Positions 1 through 9,170 of a stretch of DNA of 22,301 nt are shown one piece after another. Every line of letters begins with the position of its first letter. Position 1 is the stretch's first letter. The translations under genes were made by a program, and so were the position numbers. The notes beneath the pieces are model-generated. The model made no database searches. It had not been told where the DNA came from and saw only the letters and a list, made by a program, of their open reading frames with translations. Source of the DNA: an uncultured Bacteroides sp. (GTDB lineage: Bacteria > Bacteroidota > Bacteroidia > Bacteroidales > Bacteroidaceae); assembly GCF_958445495.1 (NCBI RefSeq), contig NZ_CAUCSQ010000063.1, positions 1 through 22,301 on the forward strand. Direction: 5' to 3'.

Positions 1-2776
1 CTCCCAAGCAATCACGCTAGCCGATAATCAGCCTTTGAAAGTTACGTTAGGGGAAGCGACGGAGGTTTTGGACGAAGTCGTGGTGACGGCTTTGGGTATC
101 AAACGTGCTACAAAAGCATTGAGTTATAATGTACAAGAAGTAAAAAGTGATGAGATTACGACAGTAAAGGATGCCAATTTCATGAATTCATTGGCCGGTA
201 AGGTAGCGGGTGTTAATATCAATACTTCGTCTTCCGGTGTGGGTGGTGCTACACGTGTCGTAATGCGTGGCGTGAAGTCGATAACTCAAAGTAACAATGC
301 TTTGTATGTGATTGACGGTGTGCCTATTTATAATACGAATAACGGCTCTACGGAGGGTATTTATTCTTCTCAGCCCCGTGGTGAAGGTATTTCGGATTTA
401 AATCCGGATGACATAGAAAGTATGTCTGTGTTGAGTGGTCCGGCTGCCGCCGCATTGTATGGTTCCAATGCTGCGTCGGGCGTTATCCTGATTACGACTA
501 AAAAAGGAAAAGCGGGAAAACCGCAGATAACAATCTCTAACAATACGACTTTCTCTAAACCGTTTACTATGCCGGAGTTCCAGAACTCTTATATCAATCG
601 GTCGGGAGAATTTAAATCATGGGGAATTAAGACTGCTTCGCCTTATGGGAATTATGAACCGGACGATTTCTTTCAAACGGGAACAAATATACAGAACTCT
701 GTCTCTTTGTCTGTAGGTAATGAGAAACAGCAGACTTATATCTCTGTCGCTACGACAAATGCTGACGGTATCATTAAAAATAATGAGTATAACCGTTATA
801 ATTTTACGGTACGGAATACGACTTCTTTCTTGAATGATAAGATGACTTTGGATGCTGGTTTTAGTTATATTATTCAGAATGATAAGAATCTGATGGCGCA
901 GGGCGAGTATTTCAATCCTCTTCCTGCCGTTTACCTGTTTCCGCGTGGAGAGGATTTTGAGGCTGTCCGGATGTATGAGACATGGGATTCAAATCGTAAT
1001 ATCTATGTGCAGAACTGGAAATGGGACACGCAGGGAGTCAGCATGCAGAATCCTTATTGGTTGTCTCAAAAAAATAATTACGGGACGAAGAAACAGCGTT
1101 ACATGGCTAATGCCAGTTTGAAATATAAGGTATTGGACTGGTTGGATGTGACTGGGCGTGTACGTATTGATAACTCTATCGGGAAATTCGAAGACGAACG
1201 TTATGCTTCCACCAATACTATCTGGACTGCTACTTCGGAAAAAGGTTTTTACAAATGGTATAAAGAGGATGATCGTCAGGTATATGCCGATTTGATAGCG
1301 AATATCAATAAGAACATTGGCGATTTCTCTATCGCCGCCAATGTGGGTGTCAGCATTTCTCAATTGTATTACGACCAGAATGGTTATCAGGGAGGTTTGG
1401 CTGATATGTCTAACGTGTTTATTCCCAATAATATAGTAAATACTACTTCTTCGGATACTCATCCTATCTATTCTTCTTACAAACAACGTACCAATGCTAT
1501 TTTTGCCAGTGCGGAAATAGGGTGGAAGAGTATGTTGTATATGACGTTGACCGGACGTAATGACTGGGATTCGGCTTTGGCTAATACGAATACTACTTCA
1601 TTTTTCTATCCTTCGGTCGGCTTGTCGGCTCTCGTTTCTGAGATGGTGGCATTGCCTGAATGGATTAATTATCTGAAAGTCCGCGGTTCGTTCGCTTCTG
1701 TCGGCAGTCCTATTCCAAGAGGGGTTTCTTCTGCTGCCAACATAAAGTTTGATGATGCGACTCAGAGTTGGGTGACGAATGATTATCGTCCGGTCGGTGA
1801 ATTAAAACCGGAACGTACTGATTCGTGGGAAGCCGGTTTGACTGCCAAATTCTGGGGAAATCGTTTCTCTCTGGATTTGACCTGGTATAAATCAAATACT
1901 AAGAATCAGACAATGTTGATTCCGATTTCCGCCAGCGGCGGTTATACGCAAATGTATGTCCAATCGGGTAATGTGCAGAATACGGGTATGGAGTTGGCTG
2001 TCGGGTTTAACAATACGTGGGGAGATTTTAACTGGAATTCTACTGTTACCTACAGTTTCAACAAGAACAAGATTGTTTCTTTACACGAATATTACAGAGA
2101 TGGAAAGGCTATCGATAAAGGTGGTTATGGCAACTCTAAGATTATGCTGACAGAGGGGGGAACAATGGGTGACCTTTATGTGACTACGGCATTGAAAAGA
2201 GACCAGCAGGGGGATGTCTTGATTGAGAATGATAACGTGGTGAAAGAGACTCTTACGAATCCTAAAAAGATAGGTTCTGTTTTGCCGAAAGGGAATTTGG
2301 GATTCAGAAACAGTTTCAGTTATAAGGGTATTAATGCGTCTTTCATGCTGGCTGCCCGTTTTGGTGGCGTAGCCTTGTCTGCGACGCAAGCTGTGATGGA
2401 CCAGTTCGGCGTATCTAAGACATCTGCCGATTATCGTGACATGGGTGGTGTTCCTGTAAATAATGGTACGGTTAGCACGGAATCTTATTATTCTGTAGTA
2501 GGCGGGATAAACGGTGTTCTGGAGAATTATGTGTATAGTGCTACCAATGTTCGCCTGCAGGAGGTTTCTTTAGGTTATACTCTCCCCGGTAAGTGGTTCA
2601 ACGATAAGATGAGGATGAGTTTGTCATTGGTTGGACGCAATTTGTGGATGATTTATTGTAAAGCTCCTTTCGATCCGGAAGCAACGGCCTCTACGGGAAC
2701 ATTCTATCAAGGTTTTGATTATTTTATGCAACCGAGTCTTAGAAATTTCGGCTTTAGTGTTAAATTCCAATTCTAA
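1..2776 (+). CDS. SusC-like TonB-dependent outer-membrane transporter, 5' truncated by window edge
   Basis: This is an outer-membrane beta-barrel that imports oligosaccharides with its SusD partner, powered by TonB. The frame is open to the left edge (codons start at base 2), so the signal peptide and almost all of the N-terminal carboxypeptidase-D-like domain are outside; about 924 residues are visible against roughly 1000-1100 for the family. What remains starts at the end of that domain, with the DEVVVTALG segment typical of the domain/plug junction at visible residues 24-32. The plug follows, with LYVIDGVPIY and the hallmark stretch VLSGPAAAALYGSNAASGVI, then the barrel ending in an aromatic terminus (FSVKFQF). 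The in-frame TTG at 35 is internal, not a start. It lies 6 bases before the SusD gene and leads an operon with GH18, which suggests an N-glycan-derived ligand. The substrate is inferred from neighbours, not from this protein. Confidence 0.95.
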   Translation, partial: SQAITLADNQPLKVTLGEATEVLDEVVVTALGIKRATKALSYNVQEVKSDEITTVKDANFMNSLAGKVAGVNINTSSSGVGGATRVVMRGVKSITQSNNALYVIDGVPIYNTNNGSTEGIYSSQPRGEGISDLNPDDIESMSVLSGPAAAALYGSNAASGVILITTKKGKAGKPQITISNNTTFSKPFTMPEFQNSYINRSGEFKSWGIKTASPYGNYEPDDFFQTGTNIQNSVSLSVGNEKQQTYISVATTNADGIIKNNEYNRYNFTVRNTTSFLNDKMTLDAGFSYIIQNDKNLMAQGEYFNPLPAVYLFPRGEDFEAVRMYETWDSNRNIYVQNWKWDTQGVSMQNPYWLSQKNNYGTKKQRYMANASLKYKVLDWLDVTGRVRIDNSIGKFEDERYASTNTIWTATSEKGFYKWYKEDDRQVYADLIANINKNIGDFSIAANVGVSISQLYYDQNGYQGGLADMSNVFIPNNIVNTTSSDTHPIYSSYKQRTNAIFASAEIGWKSMLYMTLTGRNDWDSALANTNTTSFFYPSVGLSALVSEMVALPEWINYLKVRGSFASVGSPIPRGVSSAANIKFDDATQSWVTNDYRPVGELKPERTDSWEAGLTAKFWGNRFSLDLTWYKSNTKNQTMLIPISASGGYTQMYVQSGNVQNTGMELAVGFNNTWGDFNWNSTVTYSFNKNKIVSLHEYYRDGKAIDKGGYGNSKIMLTEGGTMGDLYVTTALKRDQQGDVLIENDNVVKETLTNPKKIGSVLPKGNLGFRNSFSYKGINASFMLAARFGGVALSATQAVMDQFGVSKTSADYRDMGGVPVNNGTVSTESYYSVVGGINGVLENYVYSATNVRLQEVSLGYTLPGKWFNDKMRMSLSLVGRNLWMIYCKAPFDPEATASTGTFYQGFDYFMQPSLRNFGFSVKFQF

Positions 2777-2782
2777 ATTGTT

Positions 2783-4345
2783 ATGGGTAAAAGAATATTA
2801 AAAAGTATATTGTCGGTATCTTTCTGTACGGGATTCTTGATGTTGGGTTCTTGTACCGCCGGGTTTGAGGATTTGAATGCTCCCGGTGAGAAGATTACGG
2901 ACGGGGAATTGAATCGTGATAATTTTAAGTTACAGTCTTATTTCGAACAAATGATTGATAACGTGATATCACAGCAGGAAAACTCATTCCAGATGAATGA
3001 GAATCTGATAGGTGACGTGTATGGCCGTTATCTTATGACTACGCAGTCAAACTGGAATATGCAGGATTTCTCAACTTATAACGCACCGAGCAACTGGATA
3101 AAATATCCTTTCAATGATGTCTTGCAGAAGTTCACTTCTCCGTGGTTTCAGGTGAAAGAGGCTACGAACGAAACCGGAGCGGTCTGGGCATGGGCTACTA
3201 TTTTGCGCGTAGCAGCCATGCATCGTTTGGGGGATATGTACGGGGCGCTTCCTTATTCGCAAGTGAATTCGGAAGATATCGCGACTCCTTATGATGATTT
3301 GCAGACGTTGTATCATAAGATGATTGATGACTTGACGAATGCCGTGGATGTGATTACGTCTTCATTGTCTTCCAGTACGGATGCGATTTTGCCGGATGCT
3401 GATGTGGTTTACAAGGGTGATATGACTAAATGGGTGAAGTTTGCCAATTCGCTGAAACTGCGTTTGGCTATGCGTCTTCGTATGGTGGAATCGGAATCGG
3501 CTTATGCGCAACAGAATGCGGAGGATGCTGTGAATCATTCTATCGGTGTTATCACGTCCAATGCGGATAATACGGCTCATCCTTACGGGCAACCCGGCTT
3601 GTGGAAGATGTGTGTGAACTGGGGTGACTCACGTGCGGCGGCTGATATCGTGTCTTATATGGTCGGTTACAATGACCCGCGTTTGTCGCTTTATTTCAGT
3701 CCGGTGACATTTACGGGGAATGATGGCGTTTATGCCGGTTTCCGTTCGGGAGGTCAACCTTCCAACAAGGAGTGGGCTGTGCAGTATTCATGTCCTGTTG
3801 CTACGCAGAGTGATGTCTATTATTGGATAACTGCGGCGGAAGTGGCTTTCTTGAAGGCTGAGGGGGCGCTTTACGGATGGAATATGGGCGGTAAGGATGC
3901 TGAAACGTTGTATAAGGAAGGTATCAGCCTGTCATTTGAACAGCATGGCGCTAACGGTGCTGCTACGTATGCGGAAAATGAGACGGACAAACCGGCTGAT
4001 TATACGGACCCAGGGAAACAATATAGCACCACTGCCGTAAGCGATATAACTATTAAATGGGAGAATGGCAATACGGAACGTAACTTTGAGCGTATCATCA
4101 CTCAGAAGTGGATTGCCATGTTCCCGTTGGGACAGGAAGCTTGGACGGAATACCGCCGTACGGGTTATCCTAAGTTCTTCGCTTTGCCTGTGCCTACTAA
4201 CTACAGTACATTGACTACGGTTGCCAACCGTATTCCATTCAATCCGGATGAGTATAATAATAATGAGGCGAATGTGAGGGCTGCTGTCCAGGCTTTGGGT
4301 GGTAAAGATGACTACTCGGTGGCGTTGTATTGGGCAAAAAAATAA
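2783..4345 (+). CDS. SusD/RagB-like starch-binding-type lipoprotein
   Basis: This is a surface lipoprotein that caps the SusC channel and captures glycan. It is 520 residues long, with a lysine/arginine N-terminus, a hydrophobic core and a lipobox LGSC ending at Cys24, followed by a short tether. The body looks alpha-helical in the TPR-like SusD manner. The segments YGRYLMTTQSNWNMQDFS and AAEVAFLKAEGAL resemble the SusD-like subtype seen beside GH18 enzymes (Pfam SusD-like/SusD-like_2) rather than the classical RagB layout; that subtype call is from memory. The late motif FERIITQKWIAMFPLGQEAW matches the family's conserved C-terminal region. It starts 6 bases after the SusC stop and is followed after 20 bases by GH18, so the three are surely cotranscribed. 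Family is secure; ligand (high-mannose or complex N-glycan) is inference. Confidence 0.95.
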   Translation: MGKRILKSILSVSFCTGFLMLGSCTAGFEDLNAPGEKITDGELNRDNFKLQSYFEQMIDNVISQQENSFQMNENLIGDVYGRYLMTTQSNWNMQDFSTYNAPSNWIKYPFNDVLQKFTSPWFQVKEATNETGAVWAWATILRVAAMHRLGDMYGALPYSQVNSEDIATPYDDLQTLYHKMIDDLTNAVDVITSSLSSSTDAILPDADVVYKGDMTKWVKFANSLKLRLAMRLRMVESESAYAQQNAEDAVNHSIGVITSNADNTAHPYGQPGLWKMCVNWGDSRAAADIVSYMVGYNDPRLSLYFSPVTFTGNDGVYAGFRSGGQPSNKEWAVQYSCPVATQSDVYYWITAAEVAFLKAEGALYGWNMGGKDAETLYKEGISLSFEQHGANGAATYAENETDKPADYTDPGKQYSTTAVSDITIKWENGNTERNFERIITQKWIAMFPLGQEAWTEYRRTGYPKFFALPVPTNYSTLTTVANRIPFNPDEYNNNEANVRAAVQALGGKDDYSVALYWAKK

Positions 4346-4365
4346 GTATTGATTTTTAAATAATA

Positions 4366-5532
4366 ATGACTGATATGAAAAAAAATATAGGAAAATTATT
4401 TTTCCCCTTTTTAGTCGGTGGATTGGTCTCTTTCTCTTCTTGCTCGGATTGGACGGAAATGGAATCCATTCATCAGGATTCCTTCCTCTCCAATACGACT
4501 TCCAGTGAGTATTATGCAGGTTTGCGGGAATGGAAGGCAAGGAAAGACCATCAGATTACTTTCGGATGGTATGGAAACTGGACGGGAGTAGGTGCCAATT
4601 TGGAACATAGTTTGCGCAGTTTGCCGGACAGTGTGGATTTTGTCTCTATCTGGGGAGCCTGGCGTAATCTGACAAATGCTCAGAAAGAGGATTTGAAATA
4701 TGTGCAGGAAGTGAAAGGCACGAAGGCTTTGCTTTGTTTTATCATCGCTAATATCGGTGACCAGGTTACGCCGGATGAAGTGCGTGAAAACTGGAGTGAG
4801 AACTCTTTTGGCAGTGAACAGGAAGCTGTTAACAACTATTGGGGATGGACCAGTGACGATGAGAATGTAGTGGCTGCTGCCATTGACCGTTATGCGCAGG
4901 CTCTTTGCGACACCATCCATAAATATAATTACGACGGTTTTGACATTGACTATGAGCCGAATTTCGGTGCGCCCGGTAATTTGGCGAGCTATCCTTCACG
5001 TATGTTGCAATTTTGCCAGTCCATGCGGAATCACATGGGAGAGGGGAAGATGTTGGTAGTGGACGGTGAGCCGCAGAGTATGCCGAAAGAGGCGGGTACT
5101 TTATTGGATTATTTTATTGTTCAGGCTTACAGCAGTCATGGAGACAGTGATTTGAATTCCCGTTTGCAAAGTACTATAAATAATTATGAGGGTGTGCTTA
5201 CTGCCGAACAGGTGGCGCGTAAATATATTGTGACGGAGAATTTTGAAAGTTATGCGGCTACGGGTGGAACAAGTAGTTATTATGACTCTAAAAGGAACCG
5301 GTTTAATTCTCTGGAAGGAATGGCGCGTTGGGTTCCTGTTATCGACGGTGATTCCATTATGAAAGGCGGTATCGGTACTTATCACATGGAATATGAGTAT
5401 AAATTATCATTGGATGATGCTACTTATGAAAAATATTATTGGTTGAGTGAAGATGATTTGTCTTATCCTTGGCTACGCTCCGGCATGCGTGCTATGCGTG
5501 CTTTGGAAGCGATTCCAACTATTAAACGTTAA
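4366..5532 (+). CDS. GH18 endo-beta-N-acetylglucosaminidase lipoprotein
   Basis: This enzyme probably cleaves the GlcNAc-beta-1,4-GlcNAc bond in the N-glycan core, freeing the glycan from protein at the cell surface. Its 388 residues carry the GH18 active-site signature DGFDIDYE: Asp190, Asp193, Asp195 and catalytic Glu197 (numbered from the ATG at 4366). In this family substrate-assisted catalysis uses that Glu as acid and the preceding Asp to position the acetamido group. A TIM barrel is suggested by strands ending DFVSIWG, ALLCFIIA, MLVVDGEP and YFIVQAYSSHG. The N-terminus has a basic and hydrophobic segment with a weak lipobox (FSSC, Cys26), so it is probably a lipoprotein. A second ATG at 4375 (MKKNIGK) is as likely to be the start. 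Short single-domain size and the SusCD context favour an endoglycosidase over a chitinase. High-mannose versus complex-type specificity cannot be read from sequence. Confidence 0.9.
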   Translation: MTDMKKNIGKLFFPFLVGGLVSFSSCSDWTEMESIHQDSFLSNTTSSEYYAGLREWKARKDHQITFGWYGNWTGVGANLEHSLRSLPDSVDFVSIWGAWRNLTNAQKEDLKYVQEVKGTKALLCFIIANIGDQVTPDEVRENWSENSFGSEQEAVNNYWGWTSDDENVVAAAIDRYAQALCDTIHKYNYDGFDIDYEPNFGAPGNLASYPSRMLQFCQSMRNHMGEGKMLVVDGEPQSMPKEAGTLLDYFIVQAYSSHGDSDLNSRLQSTINNYEGVLTAEQVARKYIVTENFESYAATGGTSSYYDSKRNRFNSLEGMARWVPVIDGDSIMKGGIGTYHMEYEYKLSLDDATYEKYYWLSEDDLSYPWLRSGMRAMRALEAIPTIKR

Positions 5533-5538
5533 TGTATT

Positions 5539-6690
5539 ATGAAAAAATATTGGGTATTGAGTAAAATGGCATTCGGGCTGGCCGTTATTTGGGGCAGTGT
5601 GGGTGCATGTGATGATGCAAAGTATGATGTTGTGAATAATAAAGTGTACATCACTCAAGCATTGTCGAATGAGTCTGAAACGGTGATGGTGGACTCGGAG
5701 AATGGAGGTTCCGCTTCTTTTACTGTCAGTGTAAGTGATAAGATGGAGCAGGATGTGACTATAAAGCTTGGTACTTCGCAGTCGGTGTTGGATAATTACA
5801 ACCGGACTCATGAGACTGACTACAAGATGTTGCCGTCTACGGGGTTTTCATTTTCGGAAAGTGAAATCACTATATCAGCCGGTGAAGTGTTGTCTTCAAT
5901 GTTGGAGGTGAATATCAATCCTTTAACGGACGAGCAGAGTACAAGCGGTGATAAATATGCGATACCTGTCACGGTGGAACCGGTATCTTCGGCTGTTTCC
6001 AGTGTCTCCAGCATTTCATCGTATATTTTGCTGTTAGATCAAGTAATCATTACTTCTGTGCCTGTTTTGGATTCCAGCAATAAGGTAACTCCTAATCCGG
6101 CAATGCGTCAGGACTATAATTTGAATGAGTGGTCGCTTGAGTTTAGAATCAACATGAGTTCGTTTGACGTGAATAATCAGGCTATCATCGGAATGTATCC
6201 GGATGAGATTTATGTGCGTTTTGGTGATGCGGGAAAAGATTATAATATGTTGCAGATAAAGACTCAGAGTTCGCAGATAGATTCCAATACACGTTTCGAT
6301 GTCAATAAATGGTATCACATTGCCATTGTCGGCGAACCTTCTTCTTTGAAGTTGTATGTGAACGGAACGCTGGATTGTACGCTGGCGTTAAGTGGAAGCG
6401 CTTCATGGAACATTGCGAAAGACAACATCACCTTAATCGGTTCGGGGGCGACTTATTTCTGGGCTGATTGTATGTTGAGCGAGTTCCGTTTCTGGACGAA
6501 GGCTATTTCCCAGTCGCAGATTCAGAATAATATGTTTGCCATCAATCCGCAGACGGAGGGTCTGGAAGCTTATTGGAAGATGAATGAGGGCGAAGGTAAT
6601 GAGTTTGAAGACTTTACCGGTCACGGAAATAATCTGAAAGCTGACGGAACGGTTCGCTGGAAGGACGGCATCCGCTCTGACGAACAATAA
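5539..6690 (+). CDS. DUF1735 plus LamG-like surface glycan-binding lipoprotein
   Basis: This is a non-catalytic surface lipoprotein, probably a surface glycan-binding protein of the same locus. Its 383 residues begin with a signal sequence and lipobox VGAC (Cys24). Residues about 30-165 look like a DUF1735 / BT3987-N-type beta-sandwich: it opens with VYITQA, has the DNYNRTHETDYKMLP segment and ends in YILLLDQV. Residues about 170-375 form a concanavalin-A/laminin-G-like jelly roll, with the typical series WSLEFRINM, KWYHIAIVG, LKLYVNG, LSEFRFWTKAIS and LEAYWKMNEG. No glycosidase motif is visible. DUF1735 is found fused to GH18 in related enzymes; here it is separate and sits 6 bases after GH18, which suggests it works with that enzyme on glycoprotein. 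The gene is last in unit A and a terminator follows. Binding role is inference. Confidence 0.88.
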   Translation: MKKYWVLSKMAFGLAVIWGSVGACDDAKYDVVNNKVYITQALSNESETVMVDSENGGSASFTVSVSDKMEQDVTIKLGTSQSVLDNYNRTHETDYKMLPSTGFSFSESEITISAGEVLSSMLEVNINPLTDEQSTSGDKYAIPVTVEPVSSAVSSVSSISSYILLLDQVIITSVPVLDSSNKVTPNPAMRQDYNLNEWSLEFRINMSSFDVNNQAIIGMYPDEIYVRFGDAGKDYNMLQIKTQSSQIDSNTRFDVNKWYHIAIVGEPSSLKLYVNGTLDCTLALSGSASWNIAKDNITLIGSGATYFWADCMLSEFRFWTKAISQSQIQNNMFAINPQTEGLEAYWKMNEGEGNEFEDFTGHGNNLKADGTVRWKDGIRSDEQ

Positions 6691-6731
6691 ATCAGTCATG
6701 GTATAGGATGATAATTGTTTGTTAATATCTG

Positions 6732-6759
6732 GAAAAGCTGTCTCAAGGGACAGCTTTTC
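6732..6759 (+). terminator. Intrinsic terminator after the SusCD-GH18 unit
   Basis: This is a perfect 11-bp stem: GAAAAGCTGTC at 6732-6742 pairs with GACAGCTTTTC at 6749-6759 around the six-base loop TCAAGG. It is followed by ATTTTATG, a short T-run. It lies 41 bases after the stop of the LamG-like gene and separates unit A from the DUF4838 gene. Confidence 0.8.
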
Positions 6760-6800
6760 ATTTTATGCGGCAGATGTATTTCGTTAATAAAACTTATATA

Positions 6801-6808
6801 TAGGATTG
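6801..6808 (+). promoter_or_regulatory. Possible -7 element for the DUF4838 gene
   Basis: TAGGATTG matches the Bacteroides -7 consensus TAnnTTTG at all but one fixed position. It lies 60 bases before the likely start codon and downstream of the terminator at 6732-6759. No convincing -33 TTTG is seen at the right spacing, so this is weak. The case for a promoter here rests mainly on the terminator upstream. Confidence 0.3.
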
Positions 6809-6867
6809 TCTGTTAGCAGGTGGTTATTTATTGATTGTATTTTAATAAAACGAAATTTGAGAATGCA

Positions 6868-9072
6868 ATGAAAAACATGAATCGATTTTTTATCTTCTTT
6901 GCTTTTTTATCGGGATTTTGGATGTGTATGCCCATGAAAGCACAGGTTTCTCTTGTCTGTAATAAGAAAACCGAATCCAGGATTATATTGGCGGATAATG
7001 AAGAAATAACCCGGATATCGGCAAATTTATTTCAGATGTTCTTTCAGAAAGTTTCTGGTTGCACATTGCCGGTATTGGAAAGCCGGCAACCGCAGAAGGG
7101 GGACATCTTGCTTGGCGGCCAGCCGGGCGATGGAGTGACGGAAGACGGATTTTCTATTTCTACGAGAGATGGAATTTTAAAAATTTCGGGAAGAGACAAA
7201 GGGGTTGTGTATGGAGTTGTCTCTTTACTGGAACAATATCTGGGAGTGGATTATTGGGGTGAAAACGAGTATTCCTTCACTCCCCGGGAGACGGTGATGC
7301 TCCCTCTTATCGATAAAGTTGATAATCCGGCTTTCCGTTATCGTCAGACTCAATGTTATGCGATTCGTACAGATTCTGTTTATAAGTGGTGGAACCGGTT
7401 GGAGGAACCGGATGAAGTGTTTGCCGCCGGTTATTGGGTGCACACTTTTGATAAGCTGTTGCCTTCTTCCGTTTACGGAAAGGAACATCCCGAATATTAT
7501 TCTTATTTTAAAGGAAAACGTCATCCGGGAAAAGCCAGTCAGTGGTGTTTGAGTAATCCGGAGGTTTTTGAAATTGTGGCGCAACGCATTGATTCCATTT
7601 TCAAGGCGAATCCTGACAAGCATATCATATCTGTAAGCCAGAATGACGGCAATTATACGAATTGTACTTGTGATGCCTGTAAAGCAATTGACGATTATGA
7701 GGGGGCGTTATCGGGAAGTGTGATTACTTTCCTGAATAAATTGGCTGCCCGTTTTCCTGATAAGGAGTTTTCCACACTGGCTTATTTATATACGATGAAT
7801 CCTCCGAAGCATGTAAAACCTTTATCGAATGTGAATATCATGCTTTGTGATATTGATTGTGACCGTGAGGTGACTTTGCCGGAGAATGCATCGGGCAAGG
7901 AGTTTGTGAAGGCGATAGAAGGCTGGTCTGCTATAACCGATAACATATTCGTATGGGACTATGGCATTAACTTTGATAATTATCTCGCTCCTTTCCCGAA
8001 TTTTCATATTTTGCAGGATAATATCCGTCTTTTCAAGAGGAACCATGCTACCATGCATTTTTCTCAAATAGCAGGGAGCAGAGGAGGAGACTTTGCCGAG
8101 TTACGGGCTTATCTGGTATCTAAGTTAATGTGGAACCCTGAAGTTGACGTCGATTCTTTGATGCAACGTTTTCTGCATGGATATTATGGAGAAGCCGCTC
8201 CCTATCTTTATCGGTATATCAAGGTGATGGAAGGCGCATTGATAGGTAGCGGACAGAGATTGTGGATTTACGACTCGCCGGTTTCTCATAAGTATGGAAT
8301 GTTGAAGCCTGCATTGATGCGCCGTTATAATCATTTATTCGACTGTGCGGAGAAGGCGGTGGCATCGGATGATGTCTATTTGAAACGAGTTCGGCGGGCA
8401 CGTTTGCCGCTCCAATATTCCGAACTGGAGATAGCGCGGACGGAAACGGAAAAAGATTTGGCTGACATAGAGCGGAAACTGGTTCTTTTTGAAGAACGTG
8501 TGAAGGAGTTCAATGTGCCTACATTGAATGAGCGTTCCAATTCGCCGGTGGAATACTGTAAGTTGTACAGGGAACGTTATATGCCGCGAACGGAAAAAAG
8601 CCTGGCTCAGGGAGCGGAAATCACTTATCTGATTCCTCCTACCGGAAAGTATGCGGAGTTAGGAAAGACTGCACTAGTTGACGGTTTGTTCGGAGGCGCT
8701 ACTTTTGTGGACAGTTGGGTCGGTTGGGAAGGAACGGACGGAGCATTCATCATCGATTTGGGTGAAGAGAAAGAAATACGTTGTGTCGAGACTGACTTCC
8801 TGCATCAGATAGGCGCATGGATTCTTTTTCCTTTGAAGGTGGTTTATTCTTATTCCGGAGATGGCGAACATTATAAGCTTTGGGAGACAATCGATTTACC
8901 GGAGGAGCGTACGGGAGAAGTGAAATTTCGAGGAGTCAGGGCTGAATCCGCCCGGCCGTTGAAGGCTCGTTATGTGAAAGTGGAGGTTACCGGTACAAAA
9001 GAGTGTCCGACTTGGCATTATGGTGTGGGACATCCGTCATGGTTCTTTATAGACGAAGTGATAATAAAATAA
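6868..9072 (+). CDS. Exported DUF4838 protein with C-terminal discoidin-like domain, putative glycosidase
   Basis: The product is a putative periplasmic or surface glycan-active enzyme of 734 residues; its reaction is not established from sequence. I chose ATG 6868 because the frame upstream only offers a TTG (6835), and from 6868 a clean signal peptide appears, with likely cleavage after Ala25 (MKA/Q). Residues about 27-150 resemble the alpha/beta domain that precedes barrels in GH20/GH67-type enzymes, ending GVVYGVVSLLEQYLGVDYWG. Residues about 155-440 are the DUF4838 region, with the distinctive QNDG (258-261) and CTCDAC (266-271) motifs. Residues about 590-734 look like an F5/8 type C (CBM32-like) domain. 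DUF4838 proteins include, as I recall, the GH163 endo-beta-N-acetylglucosaminidases, which fits an N-glycan locus. Terminators on both sides make it a monocistronic unit. Domain calls are good, activity is inference. Confidence 0.88.
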   Translation: MKNMNRFFIFFAFLSGFWMCMPMKAQVSLVCNKKTESRIILADNEEITRISANLFQMFFQKVSGCTLPVLESRQPQKGDILLGGQPGDGVTEDGFSISTRDGILKISGRDKGVVYGVVSLLEQYLGVDYWGENEYSFTPRETVMLPLIDKVDNPAFRYRQTQCYAIRTDSVYKWWNRLEEPDEVFAAGYWVHTFDKLLPSSVYGKEHPEYYSYFKGKRHPGKASQWCLSNPEVFEIVAQRIDSIFKANPDKHIISVSQNDGNYTNCTCDACKAIDDYEGALSGSVITFLNKLAARFPDKEFSTLAYLYTMNPPKHVKPLSNVNIMLCDIDCDREVTLPENASGKEFVKAIEGWSAITDNIFVWDYGINFDNYLAPFPNFHILQDNIRLFKRNHATMHFSQIAGSRGGDFAELRAYLVSKLMWNPEVDVDSLMQRFLHGYYGEAAPYLYRYIKVMEGALIGSGQRLWIYDSPVSHKYGMLKPALMRRYNHLFDCAEKAVASDDVYLKRVRRARLPLQYSELEIARTETEKDLADIERKLVLFEERVKEFNVPTLNERSNSPVEYCKLYRERYMPRTEKSLAQGAEITYLIPPTGKYAELGKTALVDGLFGGATFVDSWVGWEGTDGAFIIDLGEEKEIRCVETDFLHQIGAWILFPLKVVYSYSGDGEHYKLWETIDLPEERTGEVKFRGVRAESARPLKARYVKVEVTGTKECPTWHYGVGHPSWFFIDEVIIK

Positions 9073-9080
9073 AAAAAGTG

Positions 9081-9110
9081 AGGGGGAAACGTTAGTAGTT
9101 TTCCCCTTTT
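9081..9110 (+). terminator. Intrinsic terminator after the DUF4838 gene
   Basis: GGGGGAAAC (9082-9090) pairs with GTTTTCCCC (9098-9106), nine pairs including one G-U, around a seven-base loop. A further A-T pair can close at 9081/9107. The T-run 9107-9110 follows. It begins 9 bases after the stop codon and implies that the permease gene needs its own promoter or read-through. Confidence 0.75.
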
Positions 9111-9120
9111 AGTTGTATTA

Positions 9121-9161
9121 TATATAGATGGGTTAGAAAAATAAGTTTTTTCATCTATATA
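9121..9161. promoter_or_regulatory. Perfect 10-bp inverted repeat upstream of the permease gene
   Basis: TATATAGATG (9121-9130) and CATCTATATA (9152-9161) are exact reverse complements separated by 21 bases. The right arm ends 9 bases before the permease ATG. The spacer holds A5 and T5 runs that could extend a folded structure. It could be an operator for a dimeric regulator or a leader hairpin affecting translation. No consensus promoter box is seen nearby. Confidence 0.45.
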
Positions 9162-9170
9162 CTATGATTT

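Noticed and set aside
35..2776. Taking TTG 35 as the start of the first SusC
   Set aside because: The frame is open to the edge and the residues before it continue the N-terminal domain, so the gene starts outside the window.
6835..6867. TTG start 11 codons upstream for the DUF4838 protein
   Set aside because: The ATG at 6868 directly precedes a good signal peptide; the extra residues are charged and would spoil it.
9121..9161. Reading the inverted repeat before the permease as a second terminator
   Set aside because: The loop is 21 bases long and no T-run follows the right arm; the real terminator is at 9081-9110.
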